From Cristatella mucedo (taxonomy: Eukaryota; Bryozoa; Phylactolaemata; Cristatellidae): DNA of 10,500 nt. The translations under genes and the position numbers were made by a program. Location of the stretch: NCBI GenBank assembly GCA_009760855.2, contig WPIO01000001.1:22164501-22175000 (forward strand), read 5' to 3'. Shown piece by piece: positions 1-7,735 of this stretch (position 1 is its first letter; each line of letters starts with the position of its first letter). The notes beneath the pieces are model-generated. The model ran no database searches. It was not told the origin of the DNA and saw nothing but the letters and a program-made list of their open reading frames with translations.

Positions 1-322
1 TCCGTCGCTGAGCACTTGTCTGACCTTGGACCGGTGACAGTTGCACTCTGCGTCGTTGAGATACGGAGACTTTGGATTTTTCTTTCAAATTTTGGGTTCT
101 AACTGTCTAAGCTGCTTGCTTATTGCAACAAGGAATATTGTGTTCAATAGAAAACGTGTAGTTAATCCTGTCTTACTCGTCTCAAATTGATAACGCCGTA
201 TCAATCGTAGTCAGCGACTGGCTCGTTGGAGATATAGTTAATGGTTTACAGGTTGTGACATAATGGCATTGAGGACTTTAGTTCTGAAAATGATACAGAG
301 CGATCGCAGCAGCGGCCCTATG
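1..322. other. Unassigned left flank
   Basis: No open frame of useful length, RNA-like fold or recognisable repeat is visible here. The base composition is mixed and unremarkable. It ends where the (AAT)n tail of the neighbouring LINE relic begins, so it is probably the pre-insertion flank of that element. Confidence 0.4.
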
Positions 323-337
323 AATAATAATAATAAT
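323..337 (-). repeat. (AAT)5 microsatellite, LINE 3' terminus
   Basis: Five perfect AAT units, reading ATT on the minus strand. The position at the downstream end of relic A fits the simple-repeat 3' terminus of L2-like elements. Relic E ends in a similar ATT-rich string near 8128-8142. Confidence 0.7.
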
Positions 338-367
338 GCTAAAAATTTAATAACAACACATTAGTTT

Positions 368-403
368 AGTGCCCTCAGAGCAGTTAATCTCTTTCTAGGC
401 ACT
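368..403 (-). other. 3' stem-loop of LINE relic A
   Basis: AGTGCC (368-373) pairs perfectly with GGCACT (398-403), and AGAG (377-380) can pair inside with CTCT (389-392). A matching hairpin sits at the same place relative to the tail in relic E (8152-8191), with different bases in the stem. In LINEs a 3' UTR stem-loop is often the site recognised by the reverse transcriptase; that role here is inference. Confidence 0.5.
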
Positions 404-421
404 TTAAAGATGCTGATATGG

Positions 422-558
422 AAGCATGATATAATTGTTAGCGGTAACATGAAAAATGTCAACAAGCATAATATGGTTAGAGGTAACATGCACAATATTA
501 GTATGTAAATTTGGTTACTGGTAACATGCACAGTGTCAACAGGCAAAAGCATACAAAG
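422..558 (-). repeat. 39-bp minisatellite, about 3.5 units
   Basis: Units begin with GGTAACATG at 443, 482 and 520 (periods 39 and 38 bp), with a partial unit on the left (422-442). Units 1 and 3 share GGTAACATG, TGTCAACA and a GCATA string; unit 2 is more diverged. The repeat lies inside LINE relic A, downstream of its KTHLF codons. Because 39 is 13 codons, the minus frame reads as a leucine-rich repeat and makes an 89-residue open frame that should not be taken for a membrane protein. Relic E lacks this array. Confidence 0.75.
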
Positions 559-1022
559 AACAAAGAACAATGGTCCAACAAATCCTGTGAGAAACAGGTG
601 CGTTTTTAGCTTATTTATAAATGTTGTCAAGTCAGAGGATGTCGTAACGTTAATTGAGACACTGTCTCCGAAGAATTAGAGTTTGTTTTGAGGCATAGAT
701 AGACAGCTTTAGTCACAAAAGCGGTAGGTATGGTGCCTAGCCTTGTGGGAGAGTAGTCCTAATAGGTAGGCTGAAGCCATTAAATGAAAGGACCTAAAAG
801 TGAGTGACCCAACCTTGAAGTCGGTGCGTTGTTTGACTGGAAGCCAGTGCAGGTCGGTGAGGAGTGGTGCGATGTGGCACCTGGGACGCTCCCAACAGAC
901 AACCCTGAGAGTTTGTGGAGTTTTGAACCAAGTTTAAGTGTCTGATTGCATGGGTCAGTAGAACAGCAAGCAGCGAGTTAGAAGTCGAGACGGGATGTCA
1001 CAAAGGCATAGATCAGTTTGGA

Positions 1023-1124
1023 TTTAGTATTTTATTAGTATTTATTTAGTTATTTTAGTATTTCCTTTCTAATCAGGCCCGGATATTTGAAATTTTAGGT
1101 AAAAAATAAAATAAAGTTAGCCAA
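1023..1124. other. AT-rich spacer between two repeats
   Basis: Low-complexity TTTAGTATT-type runs (about 1022-1064) are followed by A-rich sequence with no coding sign. It lies between LINE relic A and the 3' end of the SINE, and may include the AT-rich tail of the latter. Confidence 0.4.
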
Positions 1125-1285
1125 TTTAAGAGCCTTATTTATATAGCGGCCGAAGAGCCTTACCATCTATCACGACCGCTTGCAGTGAAAAATAAATGGT
1201 CGCCCACTGCAGGACTCAAACCCGCGACGCGGGTCGTGAAGAGCGAGCACCTTACCCCCAGAGCTAAGACTCGGGCTCTAGTTAA
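1125..1285 (-). mobile_element. tRNA-derived SINE, copy 1
   Basis: On the minus strand a pol III A-box-like string TTAGCTCTGGGGGTAAGG (revcomp of 1250-1267) is followed by a B-box GGTTTGAGTCC (revcomp of 1212-1222). Between them is GTGCTCGC, then TTCACGACCCG. The sequence at 7046-7112 has the same order of blocks on the other strand, which supports a dispersed family rather than a single tRNA gene. Downstream on the minus strand (about 1210-1125) is a non-tRNA body ending in GCTATATAAATAAGG. This resembles tails of L2-like LINEs and suggests that the SINE borrows LINE machinery; that is inference. The tRNA head is too diverged to name its parent tRNA. Confidence 0.6.
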
Positions 1286-1495
1286 GACTAGCTTGAATTG
1301 ATGTACTTGACTGTGTGGCTATTGCGGTTGGCCAGTAATCGGTCCTTTTGGAACAGTACACCCGAATTTTGTGTAGATGCTACAGGTGACATGCTCGCAC
1401 AGCCAATTTTAATACTGCCTGCACGTGCACGACTTACGTTTGGCTAAAGTATCCTGTAGCAAAGCAGCTTCAAAGCATACACTGCCGGCAATTGG
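1286..1495. other. Unassigned spacer
   Basis: No gene or repeat is recognised. It contains a short GCACGTGC palindrome near 1422-1429, which is not enough to call a binding site. Confidence 0.35.
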
Positions 1496-1735
1496 TGGTT
1501 CCGTTTGGGATGAGATGTTTGATAAAAGAGCTAGGATGGTTGCCGGTTGAGCAACGGATACAAAGCAAAGTTCTTACGCTGACCCACAAGGCGCGCCACG
1601 GCTTGCCTCCTGCGTACCTAGCTGAACTGCTGCACCAGTTTCAGCCTCTTCGGGCCTCGGGTCCTGTGTGGACAATAAGTTAGCTGTTCCATTCCTCCGC
1701 TTAAAATTACTTCGAGCTAGCGAAGCATCTAAAGC
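1496..1735 (+). mobile_element. L2-like LINE fragment B
   Basis: The plus frame over 1492-1683 encodes the block between the LINE reverse transcriptase core and its C-terminus. It includes 'LGWLPVEQRIQ', 'LTLTHKARHGL' and 'AYLAELL' followed by 'FQPLRA'. These match the family pattern LHWLPV-RI-K-LTLT-KA-HGLAP-YL-LL. After the stop at 1681-1683 the match continues for about 30 bases in another frame (LFHSSA in one frame, AVPFLRLK in the next), then is lost near 1710-1735. Both ends are missing, so this is an internal fragment with no catalytic residues. Fragment C and relic D carry the same segment, so all three come from one family. Confidence 0.8.
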
Positions 1736-2135
1736 ACTACAGCCGTAAGTGAACTAGAATTGTGATGTCTATACGCTTGTATCGAGTAGTTAAAATGGCA
1801 AATATTATTAATAAAATGCGTTAATAAAACTCAGAATACCTACTGAATTCAGTTATGTAGCTTCCTGCATTTTGAAAAGACCGCCTTCCTAAACGTGTCT
1901 GGAAATCGTGCAGTCAGCCATCGGACGGCGTCGAACAACTTTGAATGTGGACCGTTCCACCTGCGTGAACCTATGTAAGTCGAGCGACAATTCGATCTCT
2001 CAGTGCGGTTCGGCACCCAGCTCCAATTATAATATTCTCATGTATTTAGAGAGTAGACCGGGATTCGCCTCGAGCACCTGAGTTGAATTTGAAAGTAGTG
2101 GCTTTAAGCCCTGCATTGAATTCAGTAGGACGATA
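1736..2135. other. Unassigned spacer with two AATAAA strings
   Basis: No coding signal is visible. Two plus-strand AATAAA hexamers occur at 1810-1815 and 1823-1828. They could be a polyadenylation signal of an old insertion, but they are in AT-rich sequence where the hexamer arises by chance. Confidence 0.3.
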
Positions 2136-2209
2136 GTTTCGGTAGCTCAATCCGCAGAGCAGAACTATCGAATAACCAGAGCTTGCCGGATGTTCCTCTC
2201 CAGGAAAAC
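2136..2209 (+). mobile_element. tRNA-like sequence (SINE head or tRNA pseudogene)
   Basis: TAGCTCAATCCGCAGAGC (2143-2160) is close to a tRNA D-arm/A-box of the form TAGCTCAGTNGGTAGAGC. It starts seven bases after GTTT (2136-2139), which can pair with AAAC (2206-2209). The total is 74 nt, the normal tRNA length. A weak B-box remnant lies around CCGGATGTTCCTCTCC (2186-2201), where the conserved GGTTCGA core is damaged. The anticodon stem pairs poorly. It is therefore a decayed tRNA pseudogene or the head of a SINE, and differs from the SINE at 1125-1285. No functional tRNA is claimed. Confidence 0.4.
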
Positions 2210-2326
2210 TGTTCTACATGCATTCCCGTGGCAGAAATGTATCCTACTGTAGCCTCTAAACACTAGAACGAAGGCATTGGAAGGGATGTCGAGCTATTCT
2301 AGCTATTCGGTTTGTCTCTAGCCGCT

Positions 2327-2640
2327 TGCACTCTAACCCACAAAGCCCGTCATGGCTTGGTTCCCTCATTCCTAGCTGAAATTCGCTGCGCCAGTTTCAG
2401 CCTCCTCGTGATCTCAGGCCCCCTATGAACAATAAATTAGCTGTTCTACTTATTCACCTAAAGACTGTAGGCGACGCAGGTCCTAGATTGCGGTACTCAC
2501 TTCCACAACTCTTGCGCAACGACATCTACTCTCCTGCTGCCGACTATTACACGTCGTTTCCAGCCGTCCTGAGCCGCTACTTCCATGCTGCTCACTACCT
2601 CAGCTACTCTCCTGACACAGCTACGCTTCTCACATCCTCT
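2327..2640 (+). mobile_element. L2-like LINE fragment C (reverse transcriptase C-terminus)
   Basis: In one frame from 2330 it reads 'TLTHKARHGLVPSFLAE'. A single-base shift then moves the match to the frame used by the ATG at 2425: 'NNKLAVLLIHLKT', 'LRYSLPQLLRN', then 'TSFPAVLSRYFHAAHYL'. These correspond to the LINE C-terminal blocks L-VPR-KTKT, LWNSLP-LR and F--LKTYLF. Nucleotide similarity to fragment B (over about 100 bp) and to relic D (over the last 200 bp) is obvious by eye. The similarity to D stops near 2620. The 121-residue frame 2425-2790 overruns the element into unrelated sequence and is not a gene. Confidence 0.8.
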
Positions 2641-2967
2641 TTGTTGCATGAGATCAAGTCTGTTAACAACCGAATGCTAACCAAAGGCCGCTTAGGTTTT
2701 GAGTGCGCTACAGAAAACTCTCCTGCGAAACACCCAATTATTCTTCATGGCTTTGTGGAGTTACAGGCGGAAATGCATTTCATTACGTAACGTTTCATTT
2801 GAAGACTCTCCCGAAGCCTCCAAGAATGCAACGAGCGTCAGAGCTCCGTAGCTTCGCCGCTTCGAGACTAGTTTAATTGTCTGGCGGTTTAACTATAAAT
2901 GCGTGCTCCTCGGATCTCAGAGCTAGATTTGTTGCAATCGGGTGGTGTTGCTTTTTTCCAAGAGCGC
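2641..2967. other. Unassigned spacer
   Basis: Nothing is recognised beyond the end of LINE fragment C. The open frame begun in C continues to 2790, but its last 50 residues show no LINE motif. Part of this could be the untranslated 3' region of C. Confidence 0.3.
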
Positions 2968-3041
2968 AGGCGGAATCCACTGGAGTCCACTGGAGCAGCC
3001 GCTTTCAGTCCGTTACCCGGGCGCCAGGCTAACCACTCCAC
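2968..3041 (-). mobile_element. Possible degenerate tRNA-like head with duplicated B-box
   Basis: On the minus strand AGTGGTTAGCCTGG (revcomp of 3024-3037) resembles a tRNA A-box, and the following GCCCGGGTAACGGA resembles anticodon-region sequence in tRNA SINEs. About 35 bases on, AGTGGACTCC and AGTGGATTCC resemble the tail of a B-box (GTTCGANTCC). On the plus strand this is a perfect tandem TCCACTGGAG pair at 2976-2995. It abuts the 3' limit of LINE relic D. Support is only by eye, and chance is quite possible. Confidence 0.25.
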
Positions 3042-3079
3042 GAGAGCAGTTGAGGTAGTGAGTAACATGGAAGTAGCAG

Positions 3080-3640
3080 CTCAGGATCGTTGGCAAGGAT
3101 GTGCCATAGTCGGCAGCTGGAGAGTAGTTGCCGTTGCGTAAGAATCGTGGAAGCGAGTTCCACAGTCTTTTACCAGCAGAGCTAATGCTTCTGTTGCCTC
3201 CGGTCTTTAAGCGAAGAAATGGAACAGACAACTTATTGGCCATACAGGACCTGAGGGCACAAAGAGGCTGAAACTGGTACAGCAGGTCAGCTAGGTATAG
3301 AGGGCCAAGCCGTAGTGGGCCTTGTGGGTCAGAGTAAGATTTTTACTCAAGTATCCATAGATCAACCGGCAGCCATCCAAGCTTTTTTAGCAAAGGAGAC
3401 ACGTGGTCAAACCTATGGGATTTTTAAACTAGCCTTGCAGCCATATTCGTCACCAGCTGCAGTGACCTAGTGGCTTTTTTTCAGTAGCCCAGCCAAAAGG
3501 GAATTATAATAACCTAGCCGAGACAGAACCAAGGAGCTAGTTAAATGTTTTGCAAGCCACCATGGAAGACTGTTTATAATCTTTGATAGGAATCGGACGT
3601 GATGGCTCGCTGTCGAAGCAGTCTTCTTAACAAAGCTTTC
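3080..3640 (-). pseudogene. LINE D thumb and C-terminal region
   Basis: Minus-strand blocks in order are 'SHHVRFLSKI', 'TSSLVLSRLGYYNSLLAGL' (about 3545-3485), 'LKKLGWLPVD' (about 3395-3365), a broken 'LTLTHKAHYGLA' (about 3330-3300) and 'KRLWNSLPRFLRN' within the frame 3013-3243. The family pattern is AFVTSRLDYCNSLL-GLP then HWLPV, LTLT-KA-HGLAP and LWNSLP-LR. Stops interrupt the part between 3480 and 3260. The last 200 bases are closely similar to fragment C, which lies in the opposite orientation about 600 bp away. Confidence 0.8.
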
Positions 3641-3849
3641 AAAATGTATGCAACTGTCGAAGACGACATCTAAATTCCGAGGATTTGGTGATAGTCAAAA
3701 ACGCAGCGTCACCTATTAAAAGAATGTGTAACTCCACATGTGACTGGTCAGCCTGGTGAAACTTGGCCACCGCACAACACGGATTGAACATGACCGGGCA
3801 AGTACTATTTGAATCACCCAAGCTCCTCGTCAGCCTGATCATCTCTAAT

Positions 3850-4300
3850 CTCAATTTTTCAAGAAGAATATCGTGATCAATAGGATCGAATGCAGCGAAT
3901 ATTCGATTGATGTTGATAATCCTATAGGGCTAGCGCAGTGACATTTCCGCCATTGTTGCTGCATAGGATGTCATTGTTTACACGGAGGAGAGCAGTTTCA
4001 GTGAAGTGGTGTCGCTTGAATCTCGACTAAATTTTGCCGACAATTCATTATTTTCAAAGTGCGATACAAGCTTCTTAGCGACAATCTGTTTGAGAATCTT
4101 TGACAAAAAAGAAAGAAGGGAAACTAAACTAGGCGATAGTTTGCTGGGAGTTCGGAATCCAATATAGGTTTTATCGCCGAACATTATTGGCAGAGCGATG
4201 GCTAATTGAAAGACTTTGCGAACAACTCCATTGTCCAGAGAAGCATTATAAATCTGAGGCATTGCTGGACTAAGTTTTCTGCTAGTATAGTAGACCACAA
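3850..4300 (-). pseudogene. LINE D reverse transcriptase fingers and palm motif A
   Basis: The 106-residue frame 3978-4298 has 'YNASLDNGVVRKVFQLA' (residues about 17-33), then 'SLLSFLSKILKQIVAKKLVSH' (about 60-80) and 'SDTTSLKLL'. These match the L2 pattern NASL--G-VP--FK-A, VSNL-FLSKILER-VA--L--H, HSTETALL. A separate frame over 3850-3905 has 'FAAFDPIDHDILLEKL', which is motif A with the catalytic-type aspartate in AAFD. Between them (about 3906-3977) the expected conserved leucine-rich strand is disturbed by a stop. The next family blocks (GVPQGSVLGP and YADD) are not found downstream. Confidence 0.8.
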
Positions 4301-4366
4301 AAGGGATGGCTTGGGGACTTCAGTGGACTGGCTCTACTTATGAGACTTTGCTAAGGTAGCCGTTTC

Positions 4367-4713
4367 CTATGAAGAAACTGTGGAACTTTTTGAGATCACA
4401 TATTGCGAATCAAAAATTGCTTTAGTCGAATAGGGCTTTACGGAGCCACATGTATGTGCCATTTTTTCAACGATGAAGGCTGAAAATTTGTCGGGTGAGT
4501 CTGTAGTATCTAAGTAGGGATACCTCTCTGAGTCGGCAAGCAAATTATGCACTGCCTTATCACATAGTCATGGGTCTGACTTGTAAGAATTCGGTTTTCA
4601 AGTGAAAAAGAAGCCGTGGTGTAGACACGAAGGAAGTCTTTGAAATTTGCTAGATCAGTGTCAGATCCAGACATTCTAAATCGGCGTTCAAGCCGGCGCT
4701 TTACACAGCGCAT
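4367..4713 (-). pseudogene. LINE D linker between endonuclease and reverse transcriptase
   Basis: Two overlapping minus frames (4510-4713 and 4367-4552) cover one ancestral segment. The first opens with 'RCVKRRLERRFRMSG' and continues 'LANFKDFLRVYTTA'. L2-like proteins have a KR-RRLERRWR...F...R--YN stretch just before the reverse transcriptase. The second contains 'DSPDKFSAFIVEKMAHTCGSV', matching the L---FS-FFV-KI--IR pattern of the same linker. The frame change around 4510-4552 marks an indel. It has no function on its own. Confidence 0.7.
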
Positions 4714-5091
4714 CTTTTGACGTTTTTAATATATTTAAAGAAATTTCCATGACGCTGCACACGGACGGAATTTAAGCGATCACGCTCGTCGAGACCACTC
4801 CTGAGTTTCGCGTAAACTGCAATTGTATTAGCGCTATTGGTAAATGACATTAAATGTGCCTACTTACAGCTCAGGAACACTGCAAAAGTCAGTGCCTACT
4901 TGGACAACGGTACAACGGCCAAACTAACTTGCGTGTTTGCGACATGGCGTTTAAATTATTGCCATTTCTCTTTGACTCAGCCTTGAGACCAGACGCGCGC
5001 ACTCACCGCATGTTATTAATTAGGGGTCTCACTAAATAATAGCCCTGCGTGTCTTCTTGTGCGCCTGTGCTTGCTAGTCCAAGCTCGATAC

Positions 5092-5105
5092 GTGTGTGTG
5101 TGTGT
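5092..5105. repeat. (GT)7 dinucleotide repeat
   Basis: Seven perfect GT units. This is a short simple repeat with no sign of wider organisation. Confidence 0.8.
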
Positions 5106-5504
5106 TTACAGGCTTTTCTGAGCACGATACCTTGCACGTCATTAGCTCTTGGGTATTGATCCTCGCCCGGCGAGCTGTAGAGCGCCAAGAAAGAAAATTA
5201 CTTCTCTTAGCGTACTATCAAAACGTATCAATATTGTAAGCCAGTCAGTTAGCCCAATGCTCTTTATTTTCAATCAAAGAAATTGTGCAATGTAGTTGTG
5301 CAGCCAGTAAAATCCTCTCGGGAAAGTATCTCTCAGGAGATGCATTTCATCGCATCTGTAACAGAAGTCAGTCATGTCTATATTTCCCACTGAATTCTGC
5401 AGTTTCCTTTTGGTCTAAAGTATTGACGTGTGGAACTTCTAGAAAGGCTGGCGTGGGATTGCCCGTCAATATCATGCCGCTCTCTTCCACGCCCGTTGAA
5501 ACTT

Positions 5505-5536
5505 AATAAGACTGAGAAATAATAAGGCTGAGAAAT
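5505..5536 (+). repeat. 16-bp tandem duplication
   Basis: AATAAGACTGAGAAAT is followed at once by AATAAGGCTGAGAAAT, with one mismatch. A partial third copy (AAATAAGGC) lies near 5542-5550. It is probably a replication slip. Confidence 0.75.
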
Positions 5537-6055
5537 AAACTAAATAAGGCCGCAAGTAGCTGAGACAACACGTCCTCCGCTTGACCTTGTCCTACGACCT
5601 ATGACGCATTTGCGATTGCCGATCTTTTTTCAGGTACCGGGAATGAAGTCCGCTGCGATAACACTTATTTACCAGCATTTATCTGTTATTCCGATCGCCG
5701 GAGTACTGCACTCTGCGCGCTCTACGTGATTCTTGCATGCAACCTCGGTGCTCGCACGGTCCGGCGAAGCATGCTGTGCTGCAATGCAATGTAAAGCGAC
5801 GATTTGGTCATGACCCGTAGAGGTGCCCTTTAGCGGGATCTCTGTACGTTTCCGTAGTTTACAAAGTAAGCCATGGATCCAACTGGGATGTTTGTTCAAC
5901 GATTAAAAAGCACTTCAGTGGATATTGCAAGATTTGAGCAAGGAAGACTGACGTTTGATCTTGACGAATGCAAGTTTGTGCAGTGACTTTACTGTGAGGT
6001 TCAAGCTTGTCGTGGACTCAAACTCATATTGTAATCTCGTATTGCTCTCAGCGCC

Positions 6056-6063
6056 TATATAAA
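6056..6063 (+). promoter_or_regulatory. TATA-box-like string
   Basis: TATATAAA matches the metazoan TATA consensus and sits after a GC-richer stretch (CAGCGCC). No initiator, downstream gene or transcript is visible, so this is only a sequence match. Confidence 0.15.
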
Positions 6064-7045
6064 GAAGTCAGTTTCTGGAAAAAGTACCAATACGGCGATT
6101 GTAAACTAGCTAGCATCAGAAATATACCCAAGTTGTAAAGAGCGTGACGGTGTGACTCTCTCGTAATTGTGACTCTTAAAGGTGTGAACAGTTGGATTTT
6201 CCTCTGATAAAAATTGATCCATGTATCGATGCGGGTACATTTTTGGGCAACGGGAATGGTTCCCGGTGGACGCTGGCCACCCTTAGAGCGATGAAACATG
6301 TACATTTTCATTCGCAGCATGCACGCTTCGGAGGCCACGGCTTAGTATTTCTTTCAGCCTTAGGTTCGCGTTGTGGCCACCATTTATGGCATTTAGTGTA
6401 ACAGTTTCGGTGTGGGTATAGGCTGGCATTCAGCTGCAGCACACTACCCGCTTTTGATGCGGCTTGGATGCTGTAACTTCGCCCTCGATGCGGCTTTTGG
6501 TGGAAGTATCCGCTAGGCTGCTTCCGGGAAAAAGGGGCTGAGCGAGCGATCCCAGACGAGGCTGCTGCAAAGAGGGACACTGGGTAGAGCGATTGAGTGC
6601 CGGTAACTCAACGTTACGAATGTCTGCTGAATCCCGCTGTAGTGTTTGTCCATTTCCGCTGAGATCGTGCTGCATTGACGTTGAGATCTAACTTCAACAG
6701 TAGCAGCTGAGCGTTTACAGATAAAAGCAAAATAAACTACATATCCGTGCATTTCAAAGATCAAAACCTAAAATAAGTCTCTGAAAATGATGTCGCCGAA
6801 GTACTTTATTAGCCTCACTTAAATTCTGCTCTCGTGGAAATGGCTCGAAGCGCTCCAAAGGCACGCAAATCCAGCGAAGGCGCCCGGAAATTGAGTGTTT
6901 GCAGATCGAGTCAATCTGGCCCGTGGTGGGAGGATGACCAGCCTATCGCTAGCAAATCTAAGCTTTCTTTATGGACTGCTTCCCGTAAGGAGTTAGAAGT
7001 ATATGCACTGAGGGGCTTTGCCCTGTTACCCCTGAATTTTAGCAT
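6064..7045. other. Unassigned 1-kb interval
   Basis: Frames of 60-113 codons overlap on both strands without recognisable domains or even codon use. A GATGCGGCTT decamer recurs at about 6457 and 6494. I can assign nothing else. Confidence 0.35.
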
Positions 7046-7112
7046 GAGATCTTGGCCGAGTACGGTGCTCGCAATTCACGACCCGAGTCTTGGGCTCAAG
7101 TCCCGCAGCGTA
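7046..7112 (+). mobile_element. tRNA-derived SINE head, copy 2
   Basis: A-box TGGCCGAGTACGG (7053-7065) and B-box-like GGCTCAAGTCC (7093-7103) are spaced as in a tRNA promoter. The sequence shares GGTGCTCGC, TTCACGACCCG, a GTC, and the B-box followed by GCAG with the SINE at 1125-1285 in the same order, though on the opposite strand. The D-arm region is about three bases shorter here. No clear SINE body or tail can be followed beyond about 7112, so this copy is truncated or its 3' part is lost. It could instead be a tRNA pseudogene, but the match to copy 1 favours a SINE family. Confidence 0.55.
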
Positions 7113-7308
7113 CAATCCTGTAGTTCACACTGCCACGGTGGTTATAGCAGCCAAGATTCTTCTGCCGCTACATAAACCAGGCTGCTTGATCAGCCGATCT
7201 TCAGCGCTACTTTTTTTCTCGCCAGCATTGAATGCCTGCATTAGAATCTTGCACAACAATTGCAGTCCATATCAACCAATGACGGGAGTCTCTGACCGAG
7301 ACTTCCAG
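7113..7308. other. Unassigned sequence between SINE and C-run
   Basis: No motif or repeat is recognised. It may include unrecognised SINE body sequence from the preceding copy. Confidence 0.3.
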
Positions 7309-7327
7309 CCCCCCCCCCCCCCCCCCC
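7309..7327. repeat. Homopolymer of 19 C
   Basis: An uninterrupted C run on the plus strand, G on the minus. Such a tract can form an i-motif or G-quadruplex in principle and is prone to length error in sequencing, so the exact count is uncertain. Confidence 0.9.
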
Positions 7328-7735
7328 GTCTTTGAGCCAGGTGCCACTCCTTTCTGTTTCTCCCCGCTGCTTTGTGTGCACGCACGGTCAGGGTTCGACC
7401 ACTTTAAATATTCGCGTAACGTTGCTGAACCATAGCTCTAACCAGCGGCTGTTCAGCCGCCCGTCGGTTGAGGTAGGGTCAAAAACGTTCGAGCTGAAAA
7501 AACTTCGCGCTCACCACAGAATGCGGCATGGACTGCGGATTTTTCGGAAGAAGAGCAGAATTTTGCTTCGTGGCTAACCGCAAGCGAAATTTTGAAAACT
7601 TGCTCCGCAGGTAGCTGTTTGCTTACCTAGCCCAGCAGTAATTTGCAGCACTTCAGTGCTACCCGTACGGCAGCTATTACCCGAGCAGTATTAGCAGCTG
7701 AACAGGTCTAAGCCAGATCCGGTACAGTCAGTATA
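7328..7735. other. Unassigned spacer
   Basis: An 81-codon frame (7332-7577) has no recognisable domain. A small hairpin, CAGCACTTCAGTGCT (about 7647-7661), is visible. Nothing more is supported. Confidence 0.35.

Larger units (their letters stand above)
323..1022 (-). mobile_element. L2-like LINE relic A (C-terminal reverse transcriptase plus 3' tail)
   Basis: Read on the minus strand from about 1022, the sequence gives blocks typical of the C-terminal part of L2/CR1-type LINE proteins. A segment like 'YAFVTSRLD' comes first (about 1015-985). Next is 'LHWLPV' (about 860-835) and then 'FINKLKTHLF' (about 625-595). These fall in the family order and at roughly the expected spacing, but in different frames and with stop codons between them. 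The end on this strand is an (ATT)5 run, as in L2-like 3' tails. A 39-bp minisatellite lies between the KTHLF block and the tail. The element is 5'-truncated, with no catalytic core present. What is seen is the ordered motifs; the clade name is from knowledge of the family and was not tested by a search. Confidence 0.75.
3042..4725 (-). mobile_element. L2-like LINE relic D, near-complete reverse transcriptase region
   Basis: This is the longest element in the window, reading from about 4725 down to 3042. In order it shows a 'KRRLERRFR' linker, an 'LLADSERYPYLD...FIVEK' linker, reverse transcriptase fingers ('YNASLDNGVV', 'FLSKILKQIVAKKLVSH'), a palm motif A ('FAAFDPIDHDILLEKL'), a 'LSRLGYYNSLLAGL' block, 'LGWLPV' and finally 'KRLWNSLPRFLRN'. 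The order and spacing fit the L2 clade. There are many stops and frame changes. The palm segment with the GVPQGS and YADD blocks is missing. No endonuclease domain is seen upstream of 4725, so the copy is 5'-truncated. Such elements copy RNA into DNA at a nick; this one is dead. It lies inverted relative to fragments B and C. Confidence 0.85.
4726..6055. other. Unassigned 1.3-kb interval
   Basis: All open frames are short (73 codons or fewer from start to stop), overlap on both strands, and carry no motif I recognise. Two small repeats inside are listed separately. The sequence upstream of LINE relic D gives no endonuclease motifs. I see no splice-site-bounded coding segment that could be defended. 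Confidence 0.4.

Noticed and set aside
361-630. 89-residue hydrophobic minus frame that looks like a membrane protein
   Set aside because: Its start is the LINE 'KLKTHLF' block and the hydrophobic part is the 39-bp minisatellite in frame, so it is part of LINE relic A.
1810-1828. Two AATAAA hexamers as a gene's polyadenylation site
   Set aside because: No upstream coding region is supported and the hexamers fall in AT-rich sequence where they are common.
1496-2640. Fragments B and C as a 754-bp tandem duplication of the locus
   Set aside because: Only the LINE portion matches; the sequences upstream of each copy differ, so independent insertions are more likely.
2425-2790. 121-codon frame as a possible host gene
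   Set aside because: Its first 65 residues are LINE C-terminal sequence shared with relic D, and the rest is an unsupported read-through.
6834-7335. Frames of 113 and 81 codons on the plus strand
   Set aside because: They run through the tRNA-like SINE head and the second runs into the C homopolymer, and they show no conserved motif.
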